Assembly: GCF_041435215.1 (NCBI RefSeq) | Contig: NZ_CP108394.1 | Location: 5,084,001-5,148,000, forward strand | Length of the DNA: 64,000 bases | Source: Streptomyces sp. NBC_01314 | GTDB lineage: Bacteria > Actinomycetota > Actinomycetes > Streptomycetales > Streptomycetaceae | Reading direction: 5' to 3' | Part shown: piece by piece, positions 8,835 through 17,153 of the stretch | Numbering within the stretch: position 1 is the stretch's first letter | Layout of the letters: each line of letters starts with the position of its first letter | Translations under genes and position numbers: made by a program | The notes under the pieces: generated by a model | The model's input: the letters and a program-made list of their open reading frames with translations, nothing else | Told to the model about the DNA's origin: nothing | The model's database searches: none

Positions 8835-9898
8835 GCCGACACCTCGATGTGCGTGTGGTCACCGACGACCAGCCGGTGGTGCGCGGTCCGGTCCGGACGG
8901 GGACCGACCGTCGCGCCGCGGCCGATCAGCGAACCGTGCAGTCCGGTGACGTGCGATACCCGGGCGCCGTCCAGAGCGATGGAGAAGTCGATGTGGGTGC
9001 CCCGCAGTTCGCAGCCTCGTCCGATGGACGTGTTCGGGCCGATGTGGCTGTCCTCGACGACGGTGTCGGCGCCGATGATGGCCGGCCCGTCGATGCACGA
9101 GCGGGTCACCCGGGCGCCGGCCTCGACGACGATCGGCCCGCGGATGTGGCAGGACTCGTCCACCACGCCCTCGATCAAGGGCTTGAGATCCCGCAGCAGG
9201 ACGCGGTTGCACTCCAGGACGTCCTCGACCCGGCCCGTGTCCCGCCAGTAGCCCGTGTACCTGCTGGCCGTCACCGGCGCGCCGTTGCTGAGCAGCCACT
9301 GGACGGCGTCGGTGATCTCGAGTTCTCCCCGGCTGCTCGGGCTGATCGCCGCGACCGCCTCGTGGATGGCGGGCGTGAAGAAGTACACGCCGATGAGGGC
9401 GAGATCGCTGCGCGGCCTGCGCGGCTTCTCCACGAGCCGCAGGAGGGAGCCCTCCGCGTCGAGTTCGGCGACGCCGAACGCCTGGGGGTTGTCCACCTTG
9501 TGCACGACGACTTGGGCGTCCGGCCGCCGCGCGCGGAACTCGGCGGCGATGTCCCCCACCCCTTCAGGGAGCATGTTGTCGCCGAGGTACATGACGAAGT
9601 CGTCGTCGCCCAGGAAGTCGCGGGCGAGCAGCACACAGTGCGCCAGTCCGAGGGGCTCCGTCTGCGGTATGTACGTGATCCTCAGACCGAACCGGGATCC
9701 GTCGCCGACCGCCTCGACGATCTCCGAGGGGCGATCGCCCACGATGATGCCGACGTCCGTCACAGCCAGGTCTCTGATGTTCTCCAGGACATGCGCGAGG
9801 ACGGGCTTGTTCGCGATGGGTATGAGCTGTTTGGGCATCGAGTAACTGAACGGACGTAAGCGGGTTCCCGCTCCGCCCGCGAGCACCAGGGCCTTCAT
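8831..9898 (-). CDS. Glucose-1-phosphate thymidylyltransferase, long form
   Basis: A 355-residue nucleotidyltransferase with the N-terminal signature LVLAGGAGTRLRPFSYSMPKQ, metal/substrate motif YLGDNML and EKP. The C-terminal 120 residues are a left-handed beta-helix of hexapeptide repeats (IRGPIVVEAGARV, IIGADTVVEDSHIG), which marks the long StrD-like form found in antibiotic clusters rather than the short RmlA. It makes dTDP-glucose. The start ATG at 9898 is chosen over an earlier in-frame start at 9940 because GGAGGAGAGGAAAG lies just upstream. Codon 14 is TTA, so translation should depend on the bldA tRNA. Confidence 0.94.
   Translation of the reverse strand: MKALVLAGGAGTRLRPFSYSMPKQLIPIANKPVLAHVLENIRDLAVTDVGIIVGDRPSEIVEAVGDGSRFGLRITYIPQTEPLGLAHCVLLARDFLGDDDFVMYLGDNMLPEGVGDIAAEFRARRPDAQVVVHKVDNPQAFGVAELDAEGSLLRLVEKPRRPRSDLALIGVYFFTPAIHEAVAAISPSSRGELEITDAVQWLLSNGAPVTASRYTGYWRDTGRVEDVLECNRVLLRDLKPLIEGVVDESCHIRGPIVVEAGARVTRSCIDGPAIIGADTVVEDSHIGPNTSIGRGCELRGTHIDFSIALDGARVSHVTGLHGSLIGRGATVGPRPDRTAHHRLVVGDHTHIEVSA
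9857..9859 (-). promoter_or_regulatory. TTA (bldA) codon in the thymidylyltransferase gene
   Basis: Leu14 in the TRLRP motif is encoded by TTA, the rarest Streptomyces codon, read only by the bldA tRNA. It lies in frame, 39 bases from the start. Confidence 0.85.
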
Positions 9899-9955
9899 GT
9901 CTTTCCTCTCCTCCGCCACGTGCCGCGTGCGGCGGACCACGGCGGCGCATAGAAA

Positions 9956-9992
9956 GCAGGGGTGCCGCCTCGTGGTGAGGCGACACCCCTGC
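9956..9992 (-). terminator. Hairpin after the MFS gene
   Basis: Arms GCAGGGGTG and CACCCCTGC enclose a second matched pair CGCCT/AGGCG with a seven-base loop and one mismatch. It lies between the end of the exporter gene (10037) and the thymidylyltransferase start (9898). It could terminate or attenuate transcription into the sugar operon. There is no clear T-run. Confidence 0.65.
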
Positions 9993-10036
9993 GAAGGTGA
10001 GACGTGCGATCCGACTTCTCTCGCGCGGCCCGGCTC

Positions 10037-11614
10037 CTACCTGACCGTCGAGGGTTCCGGTCCGCCGGTGGCGGGGACGGTCTGCTCGGCGGGAGCCGCT
10101 TCCTCCTCCTGCGCGGCAGGCTTCACCTGGCGGAGCAGGAAGGACACACCCAGTGCCATGAGGAGCATCAGGGGCATGGCCACGAACGAGTTGATCTGCA
10201 GGCCCTCGGCGAATGCGTCGCGTGCGGCAGCGGCCAGGGCCTCACCCGCCTCGCCCGGCATGCGCGCCGCGGCTTCCAGTGCGCCGGCGAGTGTGTCGTC
10301 CGCACCGGCGGGCACGCCGTCCGGGTAGGTGTCGGCCATGGTGTCCCGGTAGACGGTGGTGCCGATGCTGCCGACCACGGCGATACCGAGGGCGCCACCG
10401 AACTCGTTGGACGTCTCCGAGATCGCGGCGGCGGGTCCGGCCTGCTCCGGCGGCGCGGCGCCGACGATCATGTCGATGCCGAGCGCGGAGACCGGGGCCA
10501 GACCGGCGAACATCAGGATCGACGCCAGCATCACCACGCCGGGCCCGGACTCTGCGGAGACTCCCCAGAGCACCGTGAACCCCACGGCGGCCAGGACCAT
10601 GCCCGCCCCGAAAACATAGGCCGGACGCACCTTGCCGACGATGCCGGAGGCGGCAAGCGCCGCGACCATGCCGGCGATCACTGCAGGCAGCAGCCACAAC
10701 CCCGCCTTGAGGGGCGAGAGTTCGAGCACGCTCTGCAGGAACTGCGCGATGACGAACTGGATTCCCATCAGGAACATGACGGTGAGCAGCAAGGTCGACA
10801 GGGAGGCGCTGAAGGCCCGGTTGCCGAACAGGCTCAGGTTGAGCAGGGGGTGGGTCAGCGTGCGCTGACGCCGTACGAAGACGTAGCCGATGGCCGCCCC
10901 GGCCACGATTGCCCCCAACGGGACGGGTTCCAGGCCGTACTTGGCCACCTCCTTGAGGCCGTAGATCATGGAGAGCACGGCAATCAGCGACAGCACTGAG
11001 CTGACCAGGTCGACACGCCCACCCTCCGGGTTGCGGTACTCCGGCAGCAGGAAAGGGCCTACGGCGAGCAGCAGTACCATCACCGGCACGGCCAGCAGGA
11101 AGACCGAGCCCCACCAGAAGTACTCCAGAAGGACGCCGCCGACCACCGGGCCCAGTGCGCCGCCCAGCATGAAGCTGGTCGACCAGATGGTGACCGCGGT
11201 CGTGCGCTGGGCGGGTGAGGGGAACATGTTGCGGATCAACGACAGGGTGGAGGGAGCCAGACACGCTCCGGCCACACCCAGCACGCCGCGCGTCAGGATG
11301 AGCATCTCCGGCGTGTCCGCGTACGCAGTGAGGACGGAGGCCACACCGAAGGCACCGGAACCCAGCAGCAGCAGCAGCCTCCGTCCCACGCGGTCGCCCA
11401 GGGTACCCATCGTGACGAGGAACCCGGCGATGAGGAAGCCATAGATGTCAGTGATCCACAGCAGTTGCGAGCTGCTGGGGTTCAGGTCCGCGCTCATCTG
11501 CGGCACCGCCAGGTGCAGCAGGGTCAGATCCATGGTGACCAGCATGGATGGAAGTGCGAGCACGGCCAGGCCGATCCACTCCCGCTTCGTCGCCCGTAAC
11601 GAGCTCTCTTGCAT
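10037..11614 (-). CDS. MFS drug exporter, 14-helix DHA2 family
   Basis: A 525-residue transporter of the QacA/SmvA/EmrB type. Fourteen hydrophobic segments can be counted. The motif-A-like loop GTLGDRVGRR is between helices 2 and 3, and the motif-C-like segment LGGALGPVVGGVLLEYFWW is in helix 5. It probably exports the cluster product and gives self-resistance. The ATG at 11614 has GAGGAAGAG about ten bases upstream; a GTG at 11638 would add eight residues. Codon 6 is TTA, so the exporter too should need bldA. It lies between the epimerase gene and the sugar operon. Confidence 0.93.
   Translation of the reverse strand: MQESSLRATKREWIGLAVLALPSMLVTMDLTLLHLAVPQMSADLNPSSSQLLWITDIYGFLIAGFLVTMGTLGDRVGRRLLLLLGSGAFGVASVLTAYADTPEMLILTRGVLGVAGACLAPSTLSLIRNMFPSPAQRTTAVTIWSTSFMLGGALGPVVGGVLLEYFWWGSVFLLAVPVMVLLLAVGPFLLPEYRNPEGGRVDLVSSVLSLIAVLSMIYGLKEVAKYGLEPVPLGAIVAGAAIGYVFVRRQRTLTHPLLNLSLFGNRAFSASLSTLLLTVMFLMGIQFVIAQFLQSVLELSPLKAGLWLLPAVIAGMVAALAASGIVGKVRPAYVFGAGMVLAAVGFTVLWGVSAESGPGVVMLASILMFAGLAPVSALGIDMIVGAAPPEQAGPAAAISETSNEFGGALGIAVVGSIGTTVYRDTMADTYPDGVPAGADDTLAGALEAAARMPGEAGEALAAAARDAFAEGLQINSFVAMPLMLLMALGVSFLLRQVKPAAQEEEAAPAEQTVPATGGPEPSTVR
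11597..11599 (-). promoter_or_regulatory. TTA (bldA) codon in the exporter gene
   Basis: Leu6 (MQESSL) is encoded by TTA in frame with the ATG at 11614. If the GTG at 11638 is used instead, the codon is still in frame (codon 14). Confidence 0.85.
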
Positions 11615-11683
11615 CAGTGGACTCTTCCTCTCAGTCACGGCCGACCGGTCTCGGCCCGTGGGGGACCCTCGGACCCTAAAACC

Positions 11684-12280
11684 TCAACCGCGGTCGAGGT
11701 CAATGACGTCTTCGGGAAAGCGCGAAGAGAGCACTCCGGACGCCAGCGCGGAGCGCAGACTCTGCGCCCGCGCATCCTTGTGCGACATGAGCGGCGGTTC
11801 CTCGAAGCCCCAGGGGAGGGCGAGTTCGGGGTCCAAGGGGTCGATGTCGATCTGGGTGCCGGGGACATGGACCGTGGAGAGCAGGTAGCAGACGCAGGTG
11901 TCGTCCGTCAGCGCGAGGAAGCCGTGCCCGAATCCCTCAGGGATCAGCACCGCGTTTCCCCTGGCTGCGTCGAGGACGCTCACGTGCCAGTCACCGAACG
12001 TGGGGCTCTGGGGCCGAAGATCGACGATGATGTCGCGCAGCGCACCCCGCACACAGGTGACGACCTTCGCCTGCCCCGGCGGATCGGTGACGCCGTGCAG
12101 ACCACGCAGGGTGTTGTATCGGGAAACCGAGTAGTTGACCTGCGACACGACGAAGGGCCGTCCAGTGGCCTGCTCCAGTTCCTCGGTGCGCAGCGCCTCA
12201 TAGAACGTGCCGCGTATGTCGTCGAGGTGCTCGGGCTCGACGGTGTACGCCCCTTCGAGGGCCGTGGGCCGGACCTTCAT
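11684..12280 (-). CDS. NDP-4-keto-6-deoxyhexose 3,5-epimerase (RmlC-like)
   Basis: A 198-residue cupin of the RmlC/EvaD family. The catalytic His lies in LRGLHG (near residue 63) and the catalytic Tyr in CVCYLLSTVH (near 134); the conserved IPEGFGHGFLAL strand is between them. It inverts C5, and possibly C3, of the 4-keto sugar, giving an L-configured hexose. Its ATG overlaps the aminotransferase stop (ATGA). Whether it acts on both C3 and C5 or C5 alone cannot be read from the sequence. Confidence 0.92.
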   Translation of the reverse strand: MKVRPTALEGAYTVEPEHLDDIRGTFYEALRTEELEQATGRPFVVSQVNYSVSRYNTLRGLHGVTDPPGQAKVVTCVRGALRDIIVDLRPQSPTFGDWHVSVLDAARGNAVLIPEGFGHGFLALTDDTCVCYLLSTVHVPGTQIDIDPLDPELALPWGFEEPPLMSHKDARAQSLRSALASGVLSSRFPEDVIDLDRG

Positions 12281-13437
12281 GTGCCCCCACCGCCCCGCCG
12301 AGCCACCGCAGCCCCGAGTTCGCGCACCACCTGGTCCACGTCCTGCTCGGACAGCCCCTGGTGGAGGGGCAGCAGCAGGGTCTCCTCCGCCGCCCGGTCG
12401 GTGGCCGGCAGAGTCCCGCGGAATCCATATGCCGGGACACGGTGCAGTGGCGGATACCGAAACGTGGTGTAGATACCTCGGTCCCGGAGGTCTGCGGCCA
12501 CCCGGTCCCGAATACCGTTGTCCAGTTGCACCCAATAGAAATAGTGGGACAGAGTGTGGCCGGGTGGCGCAGGAGGCGGAAGCCGCACGCCTTCCACGTC
12601 CGCCAGCGATGCGGTATAGCAGGCTGCGGCCTTTTCACGGGCGGAGATGAAGTCGGGCAATCTGCGCAACTGCACGCGGCCTATCGCCGCCGTCAGATCG
12701 TTTCCTATGAGCCGCCGCCCGAACCCTTCCACATCCAGTTCCCACCACCGGTCGGAGACGCGTGCGGAACTGAACCCACTCTTCTGCCTGGTGCCGTAGT
12801 AGGCCAGGCGGCGGGCAGTCGCCATCAGCTTCTCGTCCTGCACATAGAGCATTCCGCCGTCACCGGTGACCAGGGTTTTCATGGAGTCGAAACTCCAGGT
12901 CGCCAATTCTCCGAATGTGCCGCAGGACCGGCCTTCCACGCGGGAGGCGACGCCACAGGCCGCATCCTCCAACAGCGGAATTCTGCGGCTTCGGCACAGT
13001 TCCGCAATACGTGCGACCTCCCCCGGGTATCCGCCGTAGTGCAGGACGCACACGGCTCGCGTCCGGGGCGTCAACGCACGCTCGACGTCCTCGACGGCGG
13101 GGTTGAGCGTGTAGGGGTCCACGTCACAGAAGACAGGGACCGCGCCGGTGGCCGCAATGGCGTTGGCCGCCGACACAAAGCTCACCGACGGGAGCACCAC
13201 CTCATCGCCCGGCTCCAGCTCCAGCAACTCCATGGCAAGGAAGAGTCCAGCCGTGGCGTTGTTCAGGAACAGTACGCTCTCGCCGGGCACACCGATATGT
13301 TCCGCGAATTCCTTCTCGAATGCAGCAGTCCGCACCCCATGCCCGGGCCAGTTGTCCGAGAAGACCTCTGCGATGGCCTGGAGTTCTTCCCGCCCCAGGC
13401 TGGGCTGAAACACATTGATCACGGGGACTCCATTCAC
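12277..13437 (-). CDS. DegT/DnrJ/EryC1/StrS sugar aminotransferase
   Basis: A 386-residue PLP enzyme of the sugar aminotransferase family. The PLP lysine is in TWSFDSMKTLVTGDGGML, the conserved EDAACG motif binds the cofactor ring, and PSVSFVSAANAI and the C-terminal YxxPLH segment are typical. Together with a C3-reductase in the same operon, transfer to C4 of the sugar is the most economical reading; C3 transfer as in DnrJ or TylB cannot be excluded. No ATG is in frame at the N-terminus; GTG at 13437 (or TTG at 13440) is used, with only a weak AGGG upstream. It overlaps the epimerase start by four bases. Confidence 0.92.
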   Translation of the reverse strand: MNGVPVINVFQPSLGREELQAIAEVFSDNWPGHGVRTAAFEKEFAEHIGVPGESVLFLNNATAGLFLAMELLELEPGDEVVLPSVSFVSAANAIAATGAVPVFCDVDPYTLNPAVEDVERALTPRTRAVCVLHYGGYPGEVARIAELCRSRRIPLLEDAACGVASRVEGRSCGTFGELATWSFDSMKTLVTGDGGMLYVQDEKLMATARRLAYYGTRQKSGFSSARVSDRWWELDVEGFGRRLIGNDLTAAIGRVQLRRLPDFISAREKAAACYTASLADVEGVRLPPPAPPGHTLSHYFYWVQLDNGIRDRVAADLRDRGIYTTFRYPPLHRVPAYGFRGTLPATDRAAEETLLLPLHQGLSEQDVDQVVRELGAAVARRGGGGT

Positions 13438-13606
13438 CAATTCGCAACCCTGTCGCCAGGCAGACGAGGCTCAACGGTTCGAGCAATCCCACTCCGCCTC
13501 ATCCCCGGGATTCTTTCGGGAACAACGCACCGGAACGTACTCACTACTTTCTTCGCTCTTCCTCCCCGGCACAATCCCGTCCACGTCAGATCTACGTCAA
13601 GCCATG

Positions 13607-14251
13607 TCAGGTCTTCGCAAGGATGCGACGGTCGACGGACTTCGACAGCGATGCGGCCGGCCCGTGGGCGACGGGCAGCAGGCCTGCGGAATGGGCTCGT
13701 GCGACCGCGTCCAGCCGGGACACCGCTCCCAACTTCTGAAAGACGACGTGCAGATGCCGTTTGACGGTGCCGATGCTGATATCCAGGATCCGGGCTATCT
13801 GCTTGTTCGACAGCGCCTCCGCAGCCAGGCCGAGCACCTCCCGCTGACGCGGCGACAGTGTGATGTCCGACTGCGGCACGGGAGTGGCAGCACGTGTCAC
13901 CGACAACTCTCGTACGGCGGCCAGCAACGCCTCCTGACCCGATTGCGCGGGCAGGCATCCGTGCGCGCCCGCCGCCAGGAACTGGGTGCGGTCGGCGTCG
14001 CGGGTGCTGAGCACCAGCACCGCGCTCCTCGGCGCCACTCTTCGCAGGACGTACACGGCATGGGCTGCCGCAGCGGTCGCCCACGGGACGAGTATCACCA
14101 CGTGGGGATGCCACTCGGCGGCGCGGCGTACGAGGTGTCTCCCACCGGCCGCGCCCAGGATCCGAATGTCCTGCTGCGGGGCGAGAACCCCGGACACGGC
14201 GTCCCGTAAGAGTTTGTTCTCGCAGGCGAGGAGCACGCGAATGACGGACAT
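13607..14251 (-). CDS. LuxR/NarL-family regulator with degenerate receiver
   Basis: A 214-residue regulator. The C-terminal GerE-type HTH is LSPRQREVLGLAAEALSNKQIARIL...GTVKRHLHVVFQKLGA (near 145-190). The N-terminal half has the size and secondary pattern of a receiver, but the acidic pocket is altered (LLACENKLL) and the phospho-acceptor Asp is missing (VVILVPWA), so it is probably not phosphorylated by a kinase. The ATG is preceded by AGGAGGAAAG. Codon 15 is TTA. It is the first gene of the co-directional cluster and is the likely pathway activator. Confidence 0.9.
   Translation of the reverse strand: MSVIRVLLACENKLLRDAVSGVLAPQQDIRILGAAGGRHLVRRAAEWHPHVVILVPWATAAAAHAVYVLRRVAPRSAVLVLSTRDADRTQFLAAGAHGCLPAQSGQEALLAAVRELSVTRAATPVPQSDITLSPRQREVLGLAAEALSNKQIARILDISIGTVKRHLHVVFQKLGAVSRLDAVARAHSAGLLPVAHGPAASLSKSVDRRILAKT
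14207..14209 (-). promoter_or_regulatory. TTA (bldA) codon in the LuxR-type regulator
   Basis: Leu15 (ENKLL) is TTA, 42 bases from the ATG and in frame. TTA in a pathway regulator is the usual route by which bldA controls antibiotic production in Streptomyces. Confidence 0.9.
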
Positions 14252-15178
14252 GGGGGCTTTCCTCCTGAGGGGCTGCTCTCGCTGCGGCACAAAGGGGGCC
14301 CGCGACCGCGGAGCCTGCAGCGCAGATCATCCGATCGACACGGGCGCGGCTAGGTCGCACACGGCGTCGCACCCGCGACTGCGTGCGAATGACGCGGTCA
14401 TACAGGTCGTGGGTCGACGTTCGAAAAGGGCTCTCGGGACATCAAGGAGGCAACGGGACGCGGTCGCGAGCACGTCGAGCCGCGTGACCTCCTGGCACAC
14501 GTGCGACATAGCGCGTTCGGGCGTGCCCGACAGCACAAGGCGTCCTGGCTCGTCTCGGACGAAGCCCTGAACGGCGACGGAGGACGCGCACACGGCCGCT
14601 GCCGCGACCGAGGCTCCCATCCGGCAGCCAGGCGGGGCATGGCGCAATCACGCCCTTCGTACCCCACCATCTCTCCCCCGTTTACCACACTCACCCCGCA
14701 CCATCGAAAAGGATTCAACATTTTCGCACAAGTAAAGGGAAACCCATCATGCGGTAATAATGTGCCCCCTGCAAGCACCTTGAACAAGCCATCCGACGCA
14801 TCGCCCAAACTGCCCGGCACCGCCGCATTTCCCCTGGTCCATGCGTTGTTCCGACCGTGACGGCCGTCCGCGTACCGCACAGTAAAAGCCATCGTGGACA
14901 GTTTGGGGTTTGGCGGAGCCATGCCAGGAGGGAGACCTGTTCTGATCTTCGAATTGCCGCGAGGTTTCCCTCCCAGGCCGACCTCTAGTGGCGTGTCGCG
15001 ATGAAAAGGAAGGAATGCGCCGCTCATCGTCTGCCCGGTCAGGCCGGATGTGGTGTGCGACCTTTCAGGCTGTGGTGTGGCCGCTAGCATCGGTCCATGA
15101 CGTCACAGCAGGCGGATGCCTCGTAGGGCGCCGCGCGAGGTGAGGAGCGTCGGGCCCGATGGGCACGGCGATGGTGCG
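14252..15178 (+). other. Long intergenic region at the cluster border
   Basis: About 930 bases without a convincing gene. The open frames here have no family features and their codon use does not fit. The part from about 14,640 to 14,900 is clearly poorer in GC than its surroundings (for example AAAAGGATTCAACATTTTCG), as expected for promoters of the leftward regulator or for a recombination border. No tRNA or attachment site was recognised. Confidence 0.6.
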
Positions 15179-15601
15179 GTGAGCACGCTGTTCATCAGCG
15201 CGTGTCCTGGGCCGCCGGCGTGTACCGCTGTTCACACGTACCTCTTCGTCGACGGCCTCGACATGATCACGCGCAGCGACAGCCGAATGGTCGGCCTCGG
15301 TCCTGGGCGGCTGCTCCGCCCCGGCGGACCGCTCTATCCGACGGATATGCCGCGCACGGTGGATGTGGCGACCGACAAGCAGCCCGAGGCGGGGCCGGAC
15401 AGGCTGACCGTCCGGGTCCGGCTCCGGGGCGAGACGGTCATCTGGTCCGACCTGGCATACCCGGGCTTCGATGACGGGCCCGTCGAGGAGGTTCGCTTCC
15501 GCCTGGAGCAGTACCTGGGTGAGGTCGAGCGCGCGTACACGGCGTTGGAGGGCCAGTTGGGGGTTCCGCCCAGCAAACGGGGTGGGTGTCCGACTGCGTG
15601 A
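15179..15601 (+). CDS. Hypothetical protein
   Basis: A 140-residue protein that I cannot place in a named family. The second half has an acidic, well-ordered look (VRLRGETVIWSDLAYP, VEEVRFRLEQYLGEVERAY) that suggests a real folded domain. The GTG at 15179 is used; an in-frame ATG at 15116 would add 21 residues of unlikely composition. It is on the opposite strand to the biosynthetic cluster and probably lies outside it. It converges on the P450 gene that ends at 15707. Confidence 0.6.
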   Translation: MSTLFISACPGPPACTAVHTYLFVDGLDMITRSDSRMVGLGPGRLLRPGGPLYPTDMPRTVDVATDKQPEAGPDRLTVRVRLRGETVIWSDLAYPGFDDGPVEEVRFRLEQYLGEVERAYTALEGQLGVPPSKRGGCPTA

Positions 15602-15706
15602 CGACGCGCGCTTGCCCGGTTTGGCCGCGTGCTTGCTCGGATTGGCCGCGTGCTTGCTCGGATTGATCGTCTCCGCATACCCGTCGGTACGTCTCGGCGG
15701 TTCGGC

Positions 15707-16903
15707 TCACACGGTGAGGGGCAGGGAGGTGAGGCCGCGCATCAGGCGGGTGTGGCGCCAGTTCAGGTTCTCGGTGGAGGCTGCGAGCTGGATGTCGGGG
15801 TAGCGGGAGATGACGGCGTGGAGGGCGAGTTCGGCTTCGATGCGGGCCAGGGGGGCGCCCAGGCACCGGTGGATGCCGTGGCCGAACGCCAGGTGGCCGG
15901 TGGTGCCGCGGTTGAGGTCGAGGTGGTCCGGGGCGGGGAAGCGGGCGGGGTCGCGGTTGGCGGCGCCGGGGGCGATGAGGACCGGGACCCCTGCGGGGAT
16001 CAGGGTGCCGCCGAGGGTGAGCTCCTCCGTGCTGTAGCGGAACGTGGCGATGCCGACGGGCGAGTCGAAGCGCAGCAGTTCGTCCAACGCGCTCCCGAGG
16101 AGGTGCGGCTCGGCCCTCAGGCGGGCTAGTGACTCCGGGTGTTGGAGGAGGGCCAGGGCCGCGTTGCCGATGAAGTTGGTGGTGGTCTCGTGGCCGGCCA
16201 CGAGGAGGAGGACGGCCAGTGAGACGAGTTCGTCCTCGGTCAGCCGGTCCTGCCCGTCCTGCCTGTCCTGCCCGTCGCGTGCGGCGATGAGGGCGTCGAG
16301 CAGGCTCTCGCCGGGCTCGCTGCGCTTGGCTGCGACGAGGTCGGTCATGTAGTCGGCGACGGCGTGTGAGGCGGCGTCGATCCGGGCCGGGTCGCCGGCG
16401 GCGAACAGGTCGCTCGACCATGTGCGCACGAGTGGACGGTCGGACTCGGGGATCCCCAGCATCTCGCAGATGACGGTGACCGGCAGCGGTACCGCGAGGC
16501 TCTCGACCAGGTCCACCGTTCCGTGGTCGGGCCAGGTGTCGAGCAGGTCGTCGACCAGGGCGGCGATGTAGGGGCGCAACCGCGCGACGGCCCCCGTCGT
16601 GAACGCCTTCGTCACCAGGGCCCGTAGCCGGGCGTGCTCCGGGGGGTCGGTGGCGAGCATGTTCCGGGAGACGGCCGGATGGAGGTCGCGCTGCGACGGG
16701 CGGTCGGCGAAGAACCGCGTGGTGTCCTTCGAGAGCCGGGGGTCGGCGAAGGCCTCCCGCGCCTCCGCATAGCCCGTGACCAGGTAGCTGTGGCGCCCTC
16801 CCGAGCCGGTGGGCACCTTCTGCACCGGCGCGGCGTCTCGCAGCCGAGCGTAGGTCGGGTAGGGATCGGCGAAGAACCGCGGGTCCTTCAAGGGGTCGGT
16901 CAC
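15707..16903 (-). CDS. Cytochrome P450 (stand-alone)
   Basis: A 398-residue P450 with haem motif FGHGIHRCLG at 340-349 (Cys347), I-helix AGHETTTN and K-helix ELLRFD. It resembles the CYP107-type soluble enzymes common in Streptomyces. The GTG start gives VTDPLKDPRFFADPY, the usual N-terminus. Before it the frame stays open through a 15-base tandem repeat that would encode a serine/asparagine-rich tract; this is likely untranslated. A DGQDRQDGQDRL repeat lies between helices in the middle. No ferredoxin or reductase gene is adjacent, so its partners are elsewhere. Confidence 0.93.
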   Translation of the reverse strand: MTDPLKDPRFFADPYPTYARLRDAAPVQKVPTGSGGRHSYLVTGYAEAREAFADPRLSKDTTRFFADRPSQRDLHPAVSRNMLATDPPEHARLRALVTKAFTTGAVARLRPYIAALVDDLLDTWPDHGTVDLVESLAVPLPVTVICEMLGIPESDRPLVRTWSSDLFAAGDPARIDAASHAVADYMTDLVAAKRSEPGESLLDALIAARDGQDRQDGQDRLTEDELVSLAVLLLVAGHETTTNFIGNAALALLQHPESLARLRAEPHLLGSALDELLRFDSPVGIATFRYSTEELTLGGTLIPAGVPVLIAPGAANRDPARFPAPDHLDLNRGTTGHLAFGHGIHRCLGAPLARIEAELALHAVISRYPDIQLAASTENLNWRHTRLMRGLTSLPLTV

Positions 16904-16925
16904 GCTTGCGGGTCCGTTCCCGAGG

Positions 16926-16985
16926 GACGAGTTGTGCGAAGACGAGTTGCGCGAAGACGAGTTCTGCGAAGACGAGTTCTGCGAG
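16926..16985. repeat. 15-base tandem repeat, four copies
   Basis: Four head-to-tail copies of GACGAGTTSTGCGAA-like units (the second reads TTGC) lie 23 bases before the P450 start. The copies differ by one or two bases. Confidence 0.9.
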
Positions 16986-17017
16986 TGCCGGTTCAGAGGG
17001 TACCGATGCAGAGAGAC

Positions 17018-17049
17018 GCCGATACAGAAGGGCGCCGATGCAGAAGGGC
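17018..17049. repeat. 16-base tandem repeat, two copies
   Basis: Two adjacent copies of GCCGATRCAGAAGGGC, differing at one base; a partial third copy lies just before. Confidence 0.85.
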
Positions 17050-17100
17050 GCTGGTTCGTCAGTGACGGTACGCGTGATCTCGCTCTGCTCGATCTCCGCT

Positions 17101-17129
17101 CGGGTGCGGGCGGGTGCGGGCGGGTGCGG
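17101..17129 (+). repeat. G-rich 10-base repeat (possible G-quadruplex)
   Basis: Three copies of CGGGTGCGGG in a row give at least five GGG tracts spaced by one to three bases on the plus strand, which meets the usual G-quadruplex pattern. Confidence 0.75.
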
Positions 17130-17153
17130 CCTCTCGCCGCCGTGGGATCGCTT

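Noticed and set aside
13434..14372. A 312-residue minus-strand frame over the regulator
   Set aside because: It is a shadow of the LuxR-type gene, which has the HTH motif and a good ribosome binding site.
14398..15090. Minus-strand open frames in the cluster-border gap
   Set aside because: No recognisable domain or ribosome binding site, and codon use does not fit; treated as intergenic.
16926..17049. Possible CRISPR array
   Set aside because: The repeats are head to tail without spacers and are too short; no cas genes are near.
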